Notes: generated from the letters alone by a model not told the origin. A DNA stretch of 31,852 nt from an uncultured Oscillospiraceae bacterium (GCA_900763685.1 CAAFLF010000024.1:1-31852); one strand, 5' to 3'; positions 6,867-14,649 are shown, numbered from the stretch's first letter. Numbers and translations are program-made.

Positions 6867-7304
6867 TCACAGCCCCTTCATGGCGTTTTTGCAGCCGGTG
6901 ACGTAGCGCCTTGTGGCGGAGAGCAGCACGGCCCGCTCCTCCTCCGTCAGCTCCCCCATGGCCTGGCGCTCGCTCTCCCGGACTCTTCGCAGAACACGCT
7001 CCGCCTCCTCCCGCCCCGGGGCCGTCAGGTGGATGGTCTTGTTCCGGCGGTCCTCCGGCAGCTCCTCCAGCCGGACCCAGCCCTTTTGATAGAAGGCGGT
7101 GATGACGGCGTTGACGGTCTGCTTGGGCAGCAGACAGCGCTCGCTGAGGAGCTTCTGGGTGCACTGCTCCGTTTCATAGATGGCGCTGAGCAGGGAGAGG
7201 CTGGTATAGGACAGCCCCACGGACTTGGCGTACTCCCCGTAGGAGGCGTTCCACTCCTGCGGGCAGGCGCGGTATTGGCGGATCTGGTCCTGGGTATCCG
7301 CCAT
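6867..7304 (-). CDS. MarR-family transcriptional regulator
   Basis: A 145-residue winged helix-turn-helix repressor. The recognition helix region is CTQKLLSERCLLPKQTVNAV, and the wing is GWVRLEELPEDRRNKTIHL (the DRRNK motif is typical of MarR). C-terminal dimerisation helices follow. ATG 7304 has AAGGAGG 6 bases upstream; the frame opens 12 codons earlier without such a site. It is first in the leftward operon with the MATE pump and two redox proteins, which suggests that it represses the operon until a toxic ligand is bound. Confidence 0.92.
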   Translation of the reverse strand: MADTQDQIRQYRACPQEWNASYGEYAKSVGLSYTSLSLLSAIYETEQCTQKLLSERCLLPKQTVNAVITAFYQKGWVRLEELPEDRRNKTIHLTAPGREEAERVLRRVRESERQAMGELTEEERAVLLSATRRYVTGCKNAMKGL

Positions 7305-7333
7305 GGGCACCCTCCTTCGTCTTATAGCTGCAT

Positions 7334-7378
7334 GGTCCAAACTCGTACCTTTAAAGCGGCGTCACCCCAGCCTGTCAA
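7334..7378 (-). promoter_or_regulatory. Sigma-A promoter of the marR operon with candidate operator
   Basis: Minus strand TTGACA (-35, plus coordinates 7373-7378) and TTTAAA (-10, 7350-7355) with a 17-base spacer. The start would be near 7343, inside the imperfect palindrome GGTCCAAACTCGTACC (7334-7349), a good position for repression. Confidence 0.65.
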
Positions 7379-7439
7379 GCGGAAACCGCTGCCGGAAAAC
7401 GCCCAAAGCCCGCCCCGCTGGAAGAAAACCGGGAAAGAC

Positions 7440-7468
7440 TTGAAAAAAACGGCTCTTCGTGCTACCAT
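7440..7468 (+). promoter_or_regulatory. Probable promoter of mrnC-rqcH
   Basis: TTGAAA (7440-7445) and TACCAT (7463-7468) with a 17-base spacer. It would give a leader of about 150 bases to the mrnC ATG at 7622, containing a small GC-rich stem (7520-7534) and no other gene. The 7305-7621 intergenic stretch is thus made up of this promoter, its leader and the divergent marR promoter. Confidence 0.5.
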
Positions 7469-7621
7469 GACCAAGCCGGAGCTGCCGCCGATACGCCGCC
7501 GGAAGGCGTGCGGCCAGCGCCCTCCCAAGGAGGGGGGCCTCCGGACACATTTCAAATCCATCTCTCCCTTCGGGGGCCCGGATGGGGAATTGACCGCCAA
7601 GCGATGAAAGGGGCAATCACC

Positions 7622-8035
7622 ATGGAAGAGAACTATTTCGCGCCGAAGCTGACGAAGGACCAGCTCCGGGGCATCAGCGCCATCGGGCTTGCCCACATGG
7701 GGGACGCGGTCTTTGAGCTCCTGGCGCGCTCGTACCTCTGCGTCCACGGGAAGGCCACCGGCCGGGGCCTCCACCAGGCCACTATCCGCATGGTCTGCGC
7801 CGAGAACCAGGCGAAATGCGCCCAGCGGATACTGCCTCTCCTGACGGAGGCAGAGGCGGATGTCTTCCGCCGGGGGCGGAACGCCCAGGTCCACAGCGTC
7901 CCCAGCCACGCGAGCCGGGCCCAGTACGGCACCGCCACGGCCTTGGAGGCTTTGCTTGGCTGGCTCTACCTCCAGGGAGAGACGGAGCGGGTCCACGAAT
8001 TGTTCCTCGCCATGCTGCGAGAGGAAGGGGAGTGA
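7622..8035 (+). CDS. mrnC: Mini-ribonuclease III
   Basis: A 137-residue RNase III-like domain without a double-stranded-RNA-binding domain, which is the Mini-III form that processes 23S rRNA ends in Firmicutes. The catalytic motif IGLAHMGDAVFELLAR (D28, E32) and the second acidic helix (TATALEALLGWLYL) are present. ATG 7622 follows AAAGGGG, 8-9 bases upstream; the frame opens earlier but is unlike the family there. The stop is 4 bases before rqcH, so the two genes are translationally linked. The family normally lies near cysS and the rRNA methyltransferase gene rlmB, so the rqcH partner is less usual. Confidence 0.93.
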   Translation: MEENYFAPKLTKDQLRGISAIGLAHMGDAVFELLARSYLCVHGKATGRGLHQATIRMVCAENQAKCAQRILPLLTEAEADVFRRGRNAQVHSVPSHASRAQYGTATALEALLGWLYLQGETERVHELFLAMLREEGE

Positions 8036-8039
8036 TACC

Positions 8040-9824
8040 ATGGCGCTGGACGCTGTTTGCCTGCGGGCGGTTATCGAGGAGCTGCGTCCCCAGCTCCTGG
8101 ACCTGCGGGTCGATAAGGTGCAGCAGCCCTCCCGGGACCAGGTGATCCTCCTCCTGCGGGGCAGCCGCCGTCTCCTCCTGAACGCCGGCGCCGGGTCCCC
8201 CCGGATCCACTTCACGGAGCTTTTGCGGGACAACCCGGCGGAGCCCCCCATGTTCTGCATGCTGCTGCGCAAGTATCTCGTGGGCGGCCGGGTGGAGAGC
8301 CTCACCCAGCCGGGGATGGAGCGCTCCGCGGAGCTCACCCTCCGGGTGACGGATGAGTTCGGCCGGGAGAGCCGCCGCACCCTGGTACTGGAGGCCATCG
8401 GCCGCCGCTCTAACCTCATCCTCCTGGATGAGGAGCGCCGAATCATCGACTGCCTCCGCCGGGTGGACAGCGAGATGTCCCCGGAGCGGCAGGTGCTGCC
8501 GGGCCTCTTCTACGAGCTGCCTCCCACCCACGAAAAGCGCCCCTTCACGGAGGGGGACGAGGCGGACTTCCGCGCCGCGCTCGCCACCGCCAACCCGGAG
8601 CGCCCGGCGGACGCCTTCCTGTTGGATACCTACTTCGGCCTCTCGCCCCTGGTTGCCCGGGAGCTGGTCTTCCAGGCGGCGGGGGACAGCGGCAAGCGGG
8701 TCTATGAGCTGACGGAAGCCCAGGAAACTGCCCTCTGGCAGGCTGTCCTCTCCCTCCGCCAGCGGGTAGAGGACGGGGACTTTCAGCCCATCTGCCTCTA
8801 CCGGGACGGCAAGCCCGCGGAGTTTTCCTACCTCCCCATCCGCCAGTACGGGGACCTGATGGAGAACCGGGAGATGGAGAGCTTCTCCGCCCTGATGGAT
8901 GTCTTCTACGAATCCCGGGAGCGGGAGGAGCGGACCCGCCAGCGGGGCCAGGACCTGATCCGCTCCGTGACCTCCGCCCGGGACCGTTGCCGCCGGAAGC
9001 TGGCCCAGCAGCGCCAGGAATATGCCAAGTGCCAGGACCGGGACCAGCTCCGGATCAGCGGCGAGCTCATCACTGCCAACCTCTACCGCATGGAGCGGGG
9101 CCAGACCAAGCTGACGGCGGAGAACTACTACGACCCCGACTGCCGGGAGATCACCATTCCCTTAGACCCCCTGCTGACGCCCCAGCAGAACGCCGCTAAG
9201 TACTATAAGCGCTACACCAAGGCCCGGACGGCGGAGAAGTACCTGACGGAGCAGATGGCCCTGGCGGAGCGGGACGAGGCGTACCTCGAGAGCGTCCTGG
9301 AGGAGCTCCGTCAGGCGGAGACAGAGCAGGACTTCTTGGATATCCGCGCGGAGCTCCGGGAGAACGGCTTCCTCAAGCGCTCCGGCAAGGAGAAAAAGGA
9401 GCTCAAGCGGGCCACGAAGCCCCGGGAGTTCCGGACCTCCGGCGGCTGGCGGGTGCTGGTGGGCCGCAACAACCGCCAGAATGACCAGCTCACCACCAAG
9501 ACCGCCGACTACCGGGACCTCTGGCTCCACACCCAGAAGATCCACGGCTCCCACGTCATCCTCTGCTGCCAGGGACAGGCGGTGCCGGAGGAGGACCTTC
9601 TCCAGGCCGCCCGCCTGGCCGCCTACTTCTCCCAGGCAAAGGACAGCGCCAATGTCCCCGTGGACTGCGCCGTCGTCCGCTATGTGAAGAAGCCCGCTGG
9701 GGCCCGCCCCGGCATGGTGACCTACACCAACGCCAGGACCCTCTACGTGACCCCGGAGGAAGCCGAGGTCAAAGCCCTCTCCGCCGAGAGAAAGGGCAAA
9801 AACGGCGGCGAGGTCCGCCAGTAA
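8040..9824 (+). CDS. rqcH: Rqc2 homolog RqcH (NFACT family, ribosome-associated quality control)
   Basis: A 594-residue protein, formerly annotated as fibronectin-binding protein. It binds stalled 50S-peptidyl-tRNA complexes and adds C-terminal alanine tails that mark nascent chains for degradation. The N-terminal NFACT-N domain includes MFCMLLRKYL, GRRSNLILLD and RRVDSEMSPERQVLPG. A long charged coiled-coil region occupies the middle (~290-430). The C-terminal NFACT-R domain carries DLWLHTQKIHGSHVIL (from D493). ATG 8040 has GGAAGGGGAG upstream; the frame opens 60 codons earlier inside mrnC, out of family. A strong terminator follows. Length is normal for the family. Confidence 0.95.
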   Translation: MALDAVCLRAVIEELRPQLLDLRVDKVQQPSRDQVILLLRGSRRLLLNAGAGSPRIHFTELLRDNPAEPPMFCMLLRKYLVGGRVESLTQPGMERSAELTLRVTDEFGRESRRTLVLEAIGRRSNLILLDEERRIIDCLRRVDSEMSPERQVLPGLFYELPPTHEKRPFTEGDEADFRAALATANPERPADAFLLDTYFGLSPLVARELVFQAAGDSGKRVYELTEAQETALWQAVLSLRQRVEDGDFQPICLYRDGKPAEFSYLPIRQYGDLMENREMESFSALMDVFYESREREERTRQRGQDLIRSVTSARDRCRRKLAQQRQEYAKCQDRDQLRISGELITANLYRMERGQTKLTAENYYDPDCREITIPLDPLLTPQQNAAKYYKRYTKARTAEKYLTEQMALAERDEAYLESVLEELRQAETEQDFLDIRAELRENGFLKRSGKEKKELKRATKPREFRTSGGWRVLVGRNNRQNDQLTTKTADYRDLWLHTQKIHGSHVILCCQGQAVPEEDLLQAARLAAYFSQAKDSANVPVDCAVVRYVKKPAGARPGMVTYTNARTLYVTPEEAEVKALSAERKGKNGGEVRQ

Positions 9825-9833
9825 CGAAAAAAG

Positions 9834-9862
9834 GGACGGGAGCGCCGCTCCCGTCCTTTTTT
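9834..9862. terminator. Bidirectional terminator after rqcH
   Basis: GGACGGGAGC (9834-9843) pairs with GCTCCCGTCC (9847-9856), followed by TTTTTT. Six A precede the stem, so it also serves the leftward DUF378 gene. Confidence 0.9.
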
Positions 9863-9875
9863 CGGCCGCCGCTTC

Positions 9876-10091
9876 TCAGGCGACGCCCGGGCTCCGCTCA
9901 TTGCTGTCCCGGAAGAGCAGCGTGACGCACCAGATGCCGGCCAGGCCCACCAGGGTATAGATGATCCGGCTGAGGACGGCCATCTGCCCGCCGCAGAGGA
10001 AGGCCACGACGTCGAAGCCGAAAATGCCGATGCAGCCCCAGTTCAGCGCGCCGATAATGGTCAGCGTCAGGGCGATCTTGTCCCAAACCAT
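9876..10091 (-). CDS. DUF378 small membrane protein (YuzA-like)
   Basis: A 71-residue hydrophobic protein with two predicted transmembrane segments (KIALTLTIIGALNWGCIGIF, and RIIYTLVGLAGIWCVTLLF). The GALNWG-x-G-x-FGFDVV pattern is characteristic of DUF378 proteins. GGAGG lies about 8 bases before ATG 10091. It stands alone between terminator and upstream promoter region; its function is unknown. Confidence 0.9.
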   Translation of the reverse strand: MVWDKIALTLTIIGALNWGCIGIFGFDVVAFLCGGQMAVLSRIIYTLVGLAGIWCVTLLFRDSNERSPGVA

Positions 10092-10187
10092 GGGTTTCCC
10101 TCCATTCGTACAGTAAACTCGCTTCGCGGGATGCCGTTAGCATACCCATCCCACGCGGAAACCATGCGGGAAAACGCGGCTTTGCCA

Positions 10188-10216
10188 TTGAAAAGGGCGC
10201 CAGACTTTGGTACAAT
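10188..10216 (+). promoter_or_regulatory. Sigma-A promoter of thrH
   Basis: TTGAAA (10188-10193) and TACAAT (10211-10216) with a 17-base spacer. The leader to the thrH ATG is about 60 bases. Confidence 0.7.
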
Positions 10217-10284
10217 AAACCGAACCATACTTTTTGTGAGACCCGCGGAAGTTTTTTCCTTCCCCGGGAGAAGGGACCTATGCT

Positions 10285-10884
10285 ATGAACATTGTCTGCC
10301 TTGATATGGAGGGTGTCCTGGTGCCCGAGATCTGGATCGCCTTCGCCGAGGAGAGCGGCATCCCGGAGCTCAAGCGCACCACCCGGGACGAGCCGGATTA
10401 CGACAAGCTGATGCGCTGGCGCCTTGGCATCCTGAAAGAGCACGGCCTGGGCCTGCGGGAGATCCAGGCGACCATCGCCCGGATCGATCCCCTGCCTGGC
10501 GCCGAGGACTTCCTGGATGCCCTGCGCCAGGAGACCCAAGCCGTCATCCTCAGCGACACCTTTGAGGAGTTCGCGAAGCCCCTTATGGAGAAGCTGAACT
10601 GGCCCACCATCCTCTGCAACTCCCTGGAAGTCGCTGAGAGTGGCGAGATCACGGGCTTCAAGATGCGCTGCCCCCAGTCCAAGCTCACTACCGTCCGGGC
10701 CCTGCAGTCCATGGGCTACGAGACCATCGCCGCCGGGGACAGCCACAACGACCTCGGCATGATCCGAGCCAGCAAGGCCGGCTTCCTCTTCCGCAGCACG
10801 GACGCCATCAAGGCGGAGAATCCCGATCTCCCCGCCTATGAGGACTTCGGTGACCTCCTCTCCGCCATCCGGGCGGCACTCTGA
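10285..10884 (+). CDS. thrH: Bifunctional phosphoserine phosphatase / homoserine phosphotransferase ThrH
   Basis: A 199-residue HAD-superfamily enzyme matching ThrH closely. The catalytic aspartate motif is VCLDMEGVLVPEIWIAFAE (D7 nucleophile; ThrH has Glu where most HADs have the second Asp). Motif II is VILSDTFEEF, and motif IV is AAGDSHNDLGMI. Known ThrH removes phosphate from phosphoserine and can pass it to homoserine, joining serine and threonine synthesis. ATG 10285 is used; the upstream GGAGAAGGGA supports it. It is followed after 49 bases by a DUF1015 gene, a family often found beside serine-biosynthesis genes, which supports a serine role here. Confidence 0.9.
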   Translation: MNIVCLDMEGVLVPEIWIAFAEESGIPELKRTTRDEPDYDKLMRWRLGILKEHGLGLREIQATIARIDPLPGAEDFLDALRQETQAVILSDTFEEFAKPLMEKLNWPTILCNSLEVAESGEITGFKMRCPQSKLTTVRALQSMGYETIAAGDSHNDLGMIRASKAGFLFRSTDAIKAENPDLPAYEDFGDLLSAIRAAL

Positions 10885-10933
10885 GACGTTACGCTACCCG
10901 CAGCGGCGGGAAAAAATGAAAAGGGGACACAAC

Positions 10934-12214
10934 ATGAAGAAAAACTTTGAGAAGCTGGGATTCTATCCCGCCGACATCCTCCTGCCCAAGGACGCCGACA
11001 TGAGCAAGTGGGCCGTGGTGGCCTGCGACCAGTTCACCTCCCAGCCGGAGTATTGGGAGGCTGTGGAGAAGAACGTGGGCGACGCCCCCTCCACCCTGCG
11101 GCTGATCCTGCCGGAGGCCAAGCTGAATGACCCCAATGTGGACGAGCACATCGCCGACATCAACACCGCCATGAAGCGGTATCTGGACCAGGGCGTTTTC
11201 AAGACCCTGCCGGATTCCCTCCTCTACATCGAGCGCGAGCAGTCTGACGGCAAGATCCGCCACGGCCTCATCGGCATGGTGGACCTGGACCAGTATGACT
11301 TCACCCCCGGCTCCGGCGCCCTCATCCGGGCCACCGAGGGCACCGTCCTCTCCCGCATCCCGCCCCGGGTCCGGGTCCGGCAGGACGCCCCCATCGAGCT
11401 GCCCCACGTGATGCTCCTCATCGACGATCCCAAGGGCAGCGTCATCGAGCCCCTGACGGCGGAGAGCGCCAAGATGGAGAAGCTCTATGACTTCGATCTT
11501 CAGCAGGGCGGCGGCCACCTCACCGGCTGGCAGCTCACCGCCGACCAGGTCGCCGGCGTCGCGGATGCCCTGGCCGGCCTCTGCGCCCCCGAGGCTATGG
11601 AGGAGAAGTACGGCCTCCGGGACGCCCAGCCCCTGCTCTTCGCCGTGGGCGACGGCAACCATTCCCTGGCCACCGCCAAGGCCTGCTATGAAAACCTCAA
11701 GAAGGTGACGCCGGAGAGCGAGTGGAAAAACCTCCCCGCCCGCTACGCTCTGGTGGAGGTCGTCAACAACCACGATGACGCCCTGCAGTTCGAGCCCATC
11801 CACCGGGTGGTCTTCGGCGCGGACCCCGAGACCTTTATGGCCGAGTTCAAGAAGGCCTATCCCAACGTCCACGAGGGCAAGGGCGAGGGCCACACCATCG
11901 AGGTCTGCTGGGAGGGCCACGATGACTTCATCACCGTCCCCGATCCCAAGATGCAGCTGGCCGTGGGCACCCTCCAGAGCTTCCTGGATGAGTACCTGAA
12001 GGCACACGGCGGCGAGGTGGACTACATCCACGGCGACGAGGTCACCCGGGAGCTGGGCGGCAAGCCCGGCAACATGGGCTTTCTGCTGCCCGCCATGGGC
12101 AAGGAGCAGCTCTTCAAGACCGTCATGGCTGACGGCGTGCTGCCCCGCAAGACCTTCTCCATGGGCCACGCCCAGGACAAGCGCTACTACGTGGAGGCCC
12201 GGAAGATCAAGTGA
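10934..12214 (+). CDS. DUF1015 family protein
   Basis: A 426-residue protein with the DUF1015 features: an N-terminal FYPADILLPK region, IDDPKGSVIEPL, the conserved FAVGDGNHSLATAKACYE about two thirds along, and YALVEVVNNHDDALQFEPIHR. Biochemical function is not established. Members commonly sit next to serC/serA in Clostridia; here the partner is the phosphoserine phosphatase thrH, 49 bases upstream and in the same direction. ATG 10934 follows AAAAGGGGA; the frame runs back into thrH without a site. A very strong hairpin follows the stop. Confidence 0.9.
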   Translation: MKKNFEKLGFYPADILLPKDADMSKWAVVACDQFTSQPEYWEAVEKNVGDAPSTLRLILPEAKLNDPNVDEHIADINTAMKRYLDQGVFKTLPDSLLYIEREQSDGKIRHGLIGMVDLDQYDFTPGSGALIRATEGTVLSRIPPRVRVRQDAPIELPHVMLLIDDPKGSVIEPLTAESAKMEKLYDFDLQQGGGHLTGWQLTADQVAGVADALAGLCAPEAMEEKYGLRDAQPLLFAVGDGNHSLATAKACYENLKKVTPESEWKNLPARYALVEVVNNHDDALQFEPIHRVVFGADPETFMAEFKKAYPNVHEGKGEGHTIEVCWEGHDDFITVPDPKMQLAVGTLQSFLDEYLKAHGGEVDYIHGDEVTRELGGKPGNMGFLLPAMGKEQLFKTVMADGVLPRKTFSMGHAQDKRYYVEARKIK

Positions 12215-12220
12215 TCTCAC

Positions 12221-12254
12221 AAGCGTCCCCGGACGGCCCCGTCCGGGGACGCTT
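12221..12254 (+). terminator. Strong hairpin between the DUF1015 gene and ispE
   Basis: A perfect 14-bp stem, AAGCGTCCCCGGAC (12221-12234) with GTCCGGGGACGCTT (12241-12254), loop GGCCCC. Only three T follow, so termination may be partial. It ends 26 bases before the ispE start and could tune read-through into ispE. Confidence 0.6.
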
Positions 12255-12280
12255 TCCCATCCCAGAGGAGGAGCGTGACC

Positions 12281-13147
12281 ATGAAGCGGACTTTCCGGCG
12301 GGAGGCCCCCGCCAAGATCAACCTGGCCCTGGACATCCTGGGAAAACGCCCGGACGGCTACCACGAGCTCCGGAGCGTCATGCAGACGGTGTCCCTCTGT
12401 GACAGCGTGGAGCTGGCGGAGGGAGGGGAGGGCTTCACCCTCTCCATGGCGGGCTTCACCCCGCCGGAGGGGAAAAAGACCCTGGAGCAGCGGGCGGCGG
12501 AGGCCTTTTTCGCCCGCCTGGGCCGGGAAATGCCCCCTCTTACCGTCGCCATCACCAAGCGGACCCCGGCCTACGCCGGCCTTGGCGGCGGCAGCGCCGA
12601 CGTGGCGGCTCTCCTGCGCCTCCTCCGGGACCGCTACGCCCCAAAGATGGAGGACGCCACCCTGGAATCCATCGGCGCGGAGGTCGGCAGCGACATGCCC
12701 TTCTGCGTCCGGGGCGGGACGGCCCTGGCGGAGGGCCGGGGCGAGATTTTAACGGACCTGCCGCCCCTGCCGGACTGCTGGATCGTTCTCTGCAAGCCGC
12801 CCTTCCCCATCCCCACGCCCACGCTCTTCGCCCGGGCGGACAGTATCGCCATCCGGCGCCGCCCGGACATCCCCGGGATGCTGGAAGCCCTGGAAAACAG
12901 GGACTTGGAGGGGGGCGCCGCAAGGATCGGTAACGTCTTTGAGGAGGTGCTGCCGCCGGAATTCAGCGCGGTCTTCACTATCCGAGACACCTTGCTGGCG
13001 GCCGGGGCGCTGGGAGCCGGAATGAGCGGTTCCGGGCCTGCTGTTTTTGGGATTTTCAGGGAGGAATTCGCCGCCTGGGAGGCGCGAAAACGAACCATCC
13101 CGCAAGGGGAGAGTTACGTGGCAAAACCGTTGGGAAAGCTGTCGTAA
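12281..13147 (+). CDS. ispE: 4-diphosphocytidyl-2-C-methyl-D-erythritol kinase
   Basis: GHMP-family kinase of the MEP isoprenoid pathway; it phosphorylates CDP-methylerythritol at the 2-hydroxyl using ATP. The 288-residue length is normal. The substrate region is PAKINLALDILGKRPDGYHE at the N-terminus. The ATP-binding motif is PAYAGLGGGSADVAALL (GLGGGSAD from residue 100). The C-terminal glycine motif is GAGMSGSGPAVFGIF. ATG 12281 lies 7 bases after GAGGAGGAG; an in-frame GTG two codons earlier is too near that site. No ispE-linked ksgA or purR gene is adjacent; the next gene is spoIIR. Confidence 0.96.
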   Translation: MKRTFRREAPAKINLALDILGKRPDGYHELRSVMQTVSLCDSVELAEGGEGFTLSMAGFTPPEGKKTLEQRAAEAFFARLGREMPPLTVAITKRTPAYAGLGGGSADVAALLRLLRDRYAPKMEDATLESIGAEVGSDMPFCVRGGTALAEGRGEILTDLPPLPDCWIVLCKPPFPIPTPTLFARADSIAIRRRPDIPGMLEALENRDLEGGAARIGNVFEEVLPPEFSAVFTIRDTLLAAGALGAGMSGSGPAVFGIFREEFAAWEARKRTIPQGESYVAKPLGKLS

Positions 13148-13218
13148 TTTCGGAAAATTCCCCGATTTTCCCGGGAATTCCCCCAAATGAGATTTCAAAT
13201 TGCGGGTATAAAAAAGCG

Positions 13219-13289
13219 AGATCCCGTCCAGACTTTCGGAAGTAATCACGGCTCCGGCCGAAACTTTCCGGAAAAGGACGGGATCTTTT
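13219..13289 (+). promoter_or_regulatory. Large stem-loop ending at the spoIIR start codon
   Basis: GATCCCGTCC (13220-13229) pairs perfectly with GGACGGGATC (13276-13285), followed by TTTTA and the spoIIR ATG at 13292. The 46-base interior can fold further (TTTCGG with CCGAAA). The right arm overlaps the only purine-rich ribosome-site-like sequence before spoIIR. It can act as terminator of ispE transcripts, as a lid on spoIIR translation, or both. Confidence 0.55.
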
Positions 13290-13291
13290 AC

Positions 13292-13900
13292 ATGAAACGA
13301 GTGGCAAAATGGGAATTGGCCCTGCTAGTAGGACTGATGGTGAGCTTGGCCTGGGGATGCTGGGCGGAGCGGACAGAGGCCCAACTCTCCCAAAAAGTTG
13401 TGAGGCTCCATGTTTTGGCAAACTCAGACTCGGAGGCGGACCAGGCCTTGAAGCTGAAGGTTCGGGACAGCGTACTGGAGACAGCCTCCGCCGTCCTGGA
13501 GGGCTGCCTGGACCGGGAGACGGCGGAGCGGCGCCTCTCCGCCGCCCTGCCGGAGATTGAGGACGCCGCAAGAGCCCGGATCGCCGCCGAGGGCGAGACC
13601 CAGGCGGTGACGGCGGAGCTGCGGCCCACGGCCTTTCCCACCCGGGAGTATGAGGATTTCTCCCTGCCCGCCGGGGACTACTTGGCCCTCCGGGTGGTCC
13701 TGGGGGAGGGGGAGGGCCACAACTGGTGGTGCGTGGTCTTCCCGCCCCTCTGCGCCGAGACCACCTCGGATCTCTCCCAGACCGCCATGGCGGCGGGGCT
13801 CACAGAGGATGACATCGCTCTTATCACCGAGAGCGACGGCTACCAGCTGAAATTCAAGGCCGTGGAGCTTTGGGGACGGCTGAAGGCGTATTTTAGCTGA
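13292..13900 (+). CDS. spoIIR: Stage II sporulation protein R
   Basis: A 202-residue exported signalling protein made in the forespore. It activates the protease SpoIIGA in the mother cell so that pro-sigma-E is cleaved. There is an N-terminal hydrophobic segment (ELALLVGLMVSLAWGCWA). The family hallmarks are VRLHVLANSDSEADQALKL (~residues 37-55) and HNWWCVVFPPLC. ATG 13292 is chosen because the signal peptide begins there. The ribosome binding site is weak and lies in the stem-loop just upstream; no clear sigma-F promoter was found. It is one of the best markers that the host forms spores. Confidence 0.95.
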   Translation: MKRVAKWELALLVGLMVSLAWGCWAERTEAQLSQKVVRLHVLANSDSEADQALKLKVRDSVLETASAVLEGCLDRETAERRLSAALPEIEDAARARIAAEGETQAVTAELRPTAFPTREYEDFSLPAGDYLALRVVLGEGEGHNWWCVVFPPLCAETTSDLSQTAMAAGLTEDDIALITESDGYQLKFKAVELWGRLKAYFS

Positions 13901-13936
13901 GAAGGCATTTTCCCTTACAGATATTGAAAAAGGAGA

Positions 13937-13973
13937 CACCTGGCGGAAGCGGCGCTTCCGCCAGGTGCTTTTT
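13937..13973. terminator. Bidirectional terminator between spoIIR and the DUF1643 gene
   Basis: CACCTGGCGGAAG (13937-13949) pairs perfectly with CTTCCGCCAGGTG (13955-13967), with CTTTTT after it. GAAAAAGG precedes it, giving a T-run for the convergent leftward gene. Confidence 0.9.
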
Positions 13974-13977
13974 GGTC

Positions 13978-14607
13978 TCAGTCTCCCTTCTGGAAGCGGG
14001 GAGAGCGCAGGTATGCCGCCACGTCGAAGAGCTGGAGGGCGGTGGTGGCCTTCAGGTAGAGGGGATGGTGGGGATGACCGGACTTGAGGAGCGGCCCGGC
14101 GCTGAACCACTGGGCTTCCACGGCCTGGCCGTCCGTGAGGAAGTCCCCCACGCAGCGGGCAAGGTAGTCCCGCTTCTCGATGACATTGCCCCAGGCGCAC
14201 CAGACGGCAGGGGCGGGGGAGAGGGAGAGGAGGTAGCGGAAGGCCTTGCGGTTCTCGGCGTGGAGCTCCGGGTTCAGGGTACGCTCCATGTCGTCCGGCC
14301 GGGTGGCCCGCTGGGCATAGACATTGAACATGAGAAAGCTGTCATAGCCGTTGGAGAGGGCGATGCGCTGGACGGACTGCAGCGTGGGGTCCAGGGCATC
14401 CGGCGCGGCGGTGGAGGGGTTGATGCCCATGCAGATGAGGGGCTTCTGCCCTCGGGTGCCCAGGATGTACCGGTACTCGGAGTAGCGGTTGGGGACGTAG
14501 AGCCAGCGGGAGACGTCGTAATCCGGGGAGGGGAGCAGGGCGGCCTCCAGGGCCGGGGCGAAGCGCTCCAGGGTCAGGGCGGCGGTGGGGGAGGATGGGG
14601 TATGCAT
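13978..14607 (-). CDS. DUF1643 domain-containing protein
   Basis: A 209-residue protein with DUF1643 motifs: YRYILGTRG, PLICMGINPSTAAPDALDPT, and SNGYDSFLMFNVYAQRATRP, then AVWCAWGN. AAGGAGG lies 8 bases before ATG 14607. It is an isolated gene with its own promoter (14650-14678), divergent from addB. The family is found on chromosomes and in phages and mobile elements; its function is unknown. Confidence 0.88.
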   Translation of the reverse strand: MHTPSSPTAALTLERFAPALEAALLPSPDYDVSRWLYVPNRYSEYRYILGTRGQKPLICMGINPSTAAPDALDPTLQSVQRIALSNGYDSFLMFNVYAQRATRPDDMERTLNPELHAENRKAFRYLLSLSPAPAVWCAWGNVIEKRDYLARCVGDFLTDGQAVEAQWFSAGPLLKSGHPHHPLYLKATTALQLFDVAAYLRSPRFQKGD

Positions 14608-14649
14608 GGCGGGCCTCCTTGGGACGGGAAAACCGTCGGTTTTTTCCCC

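Noticed and set aside
10889..12364. Long minus-strand frame opposite the DUF1015 gene
   Set aside because: Shadow of a well-supported family; the translation is low complexity and lacks a start signal.
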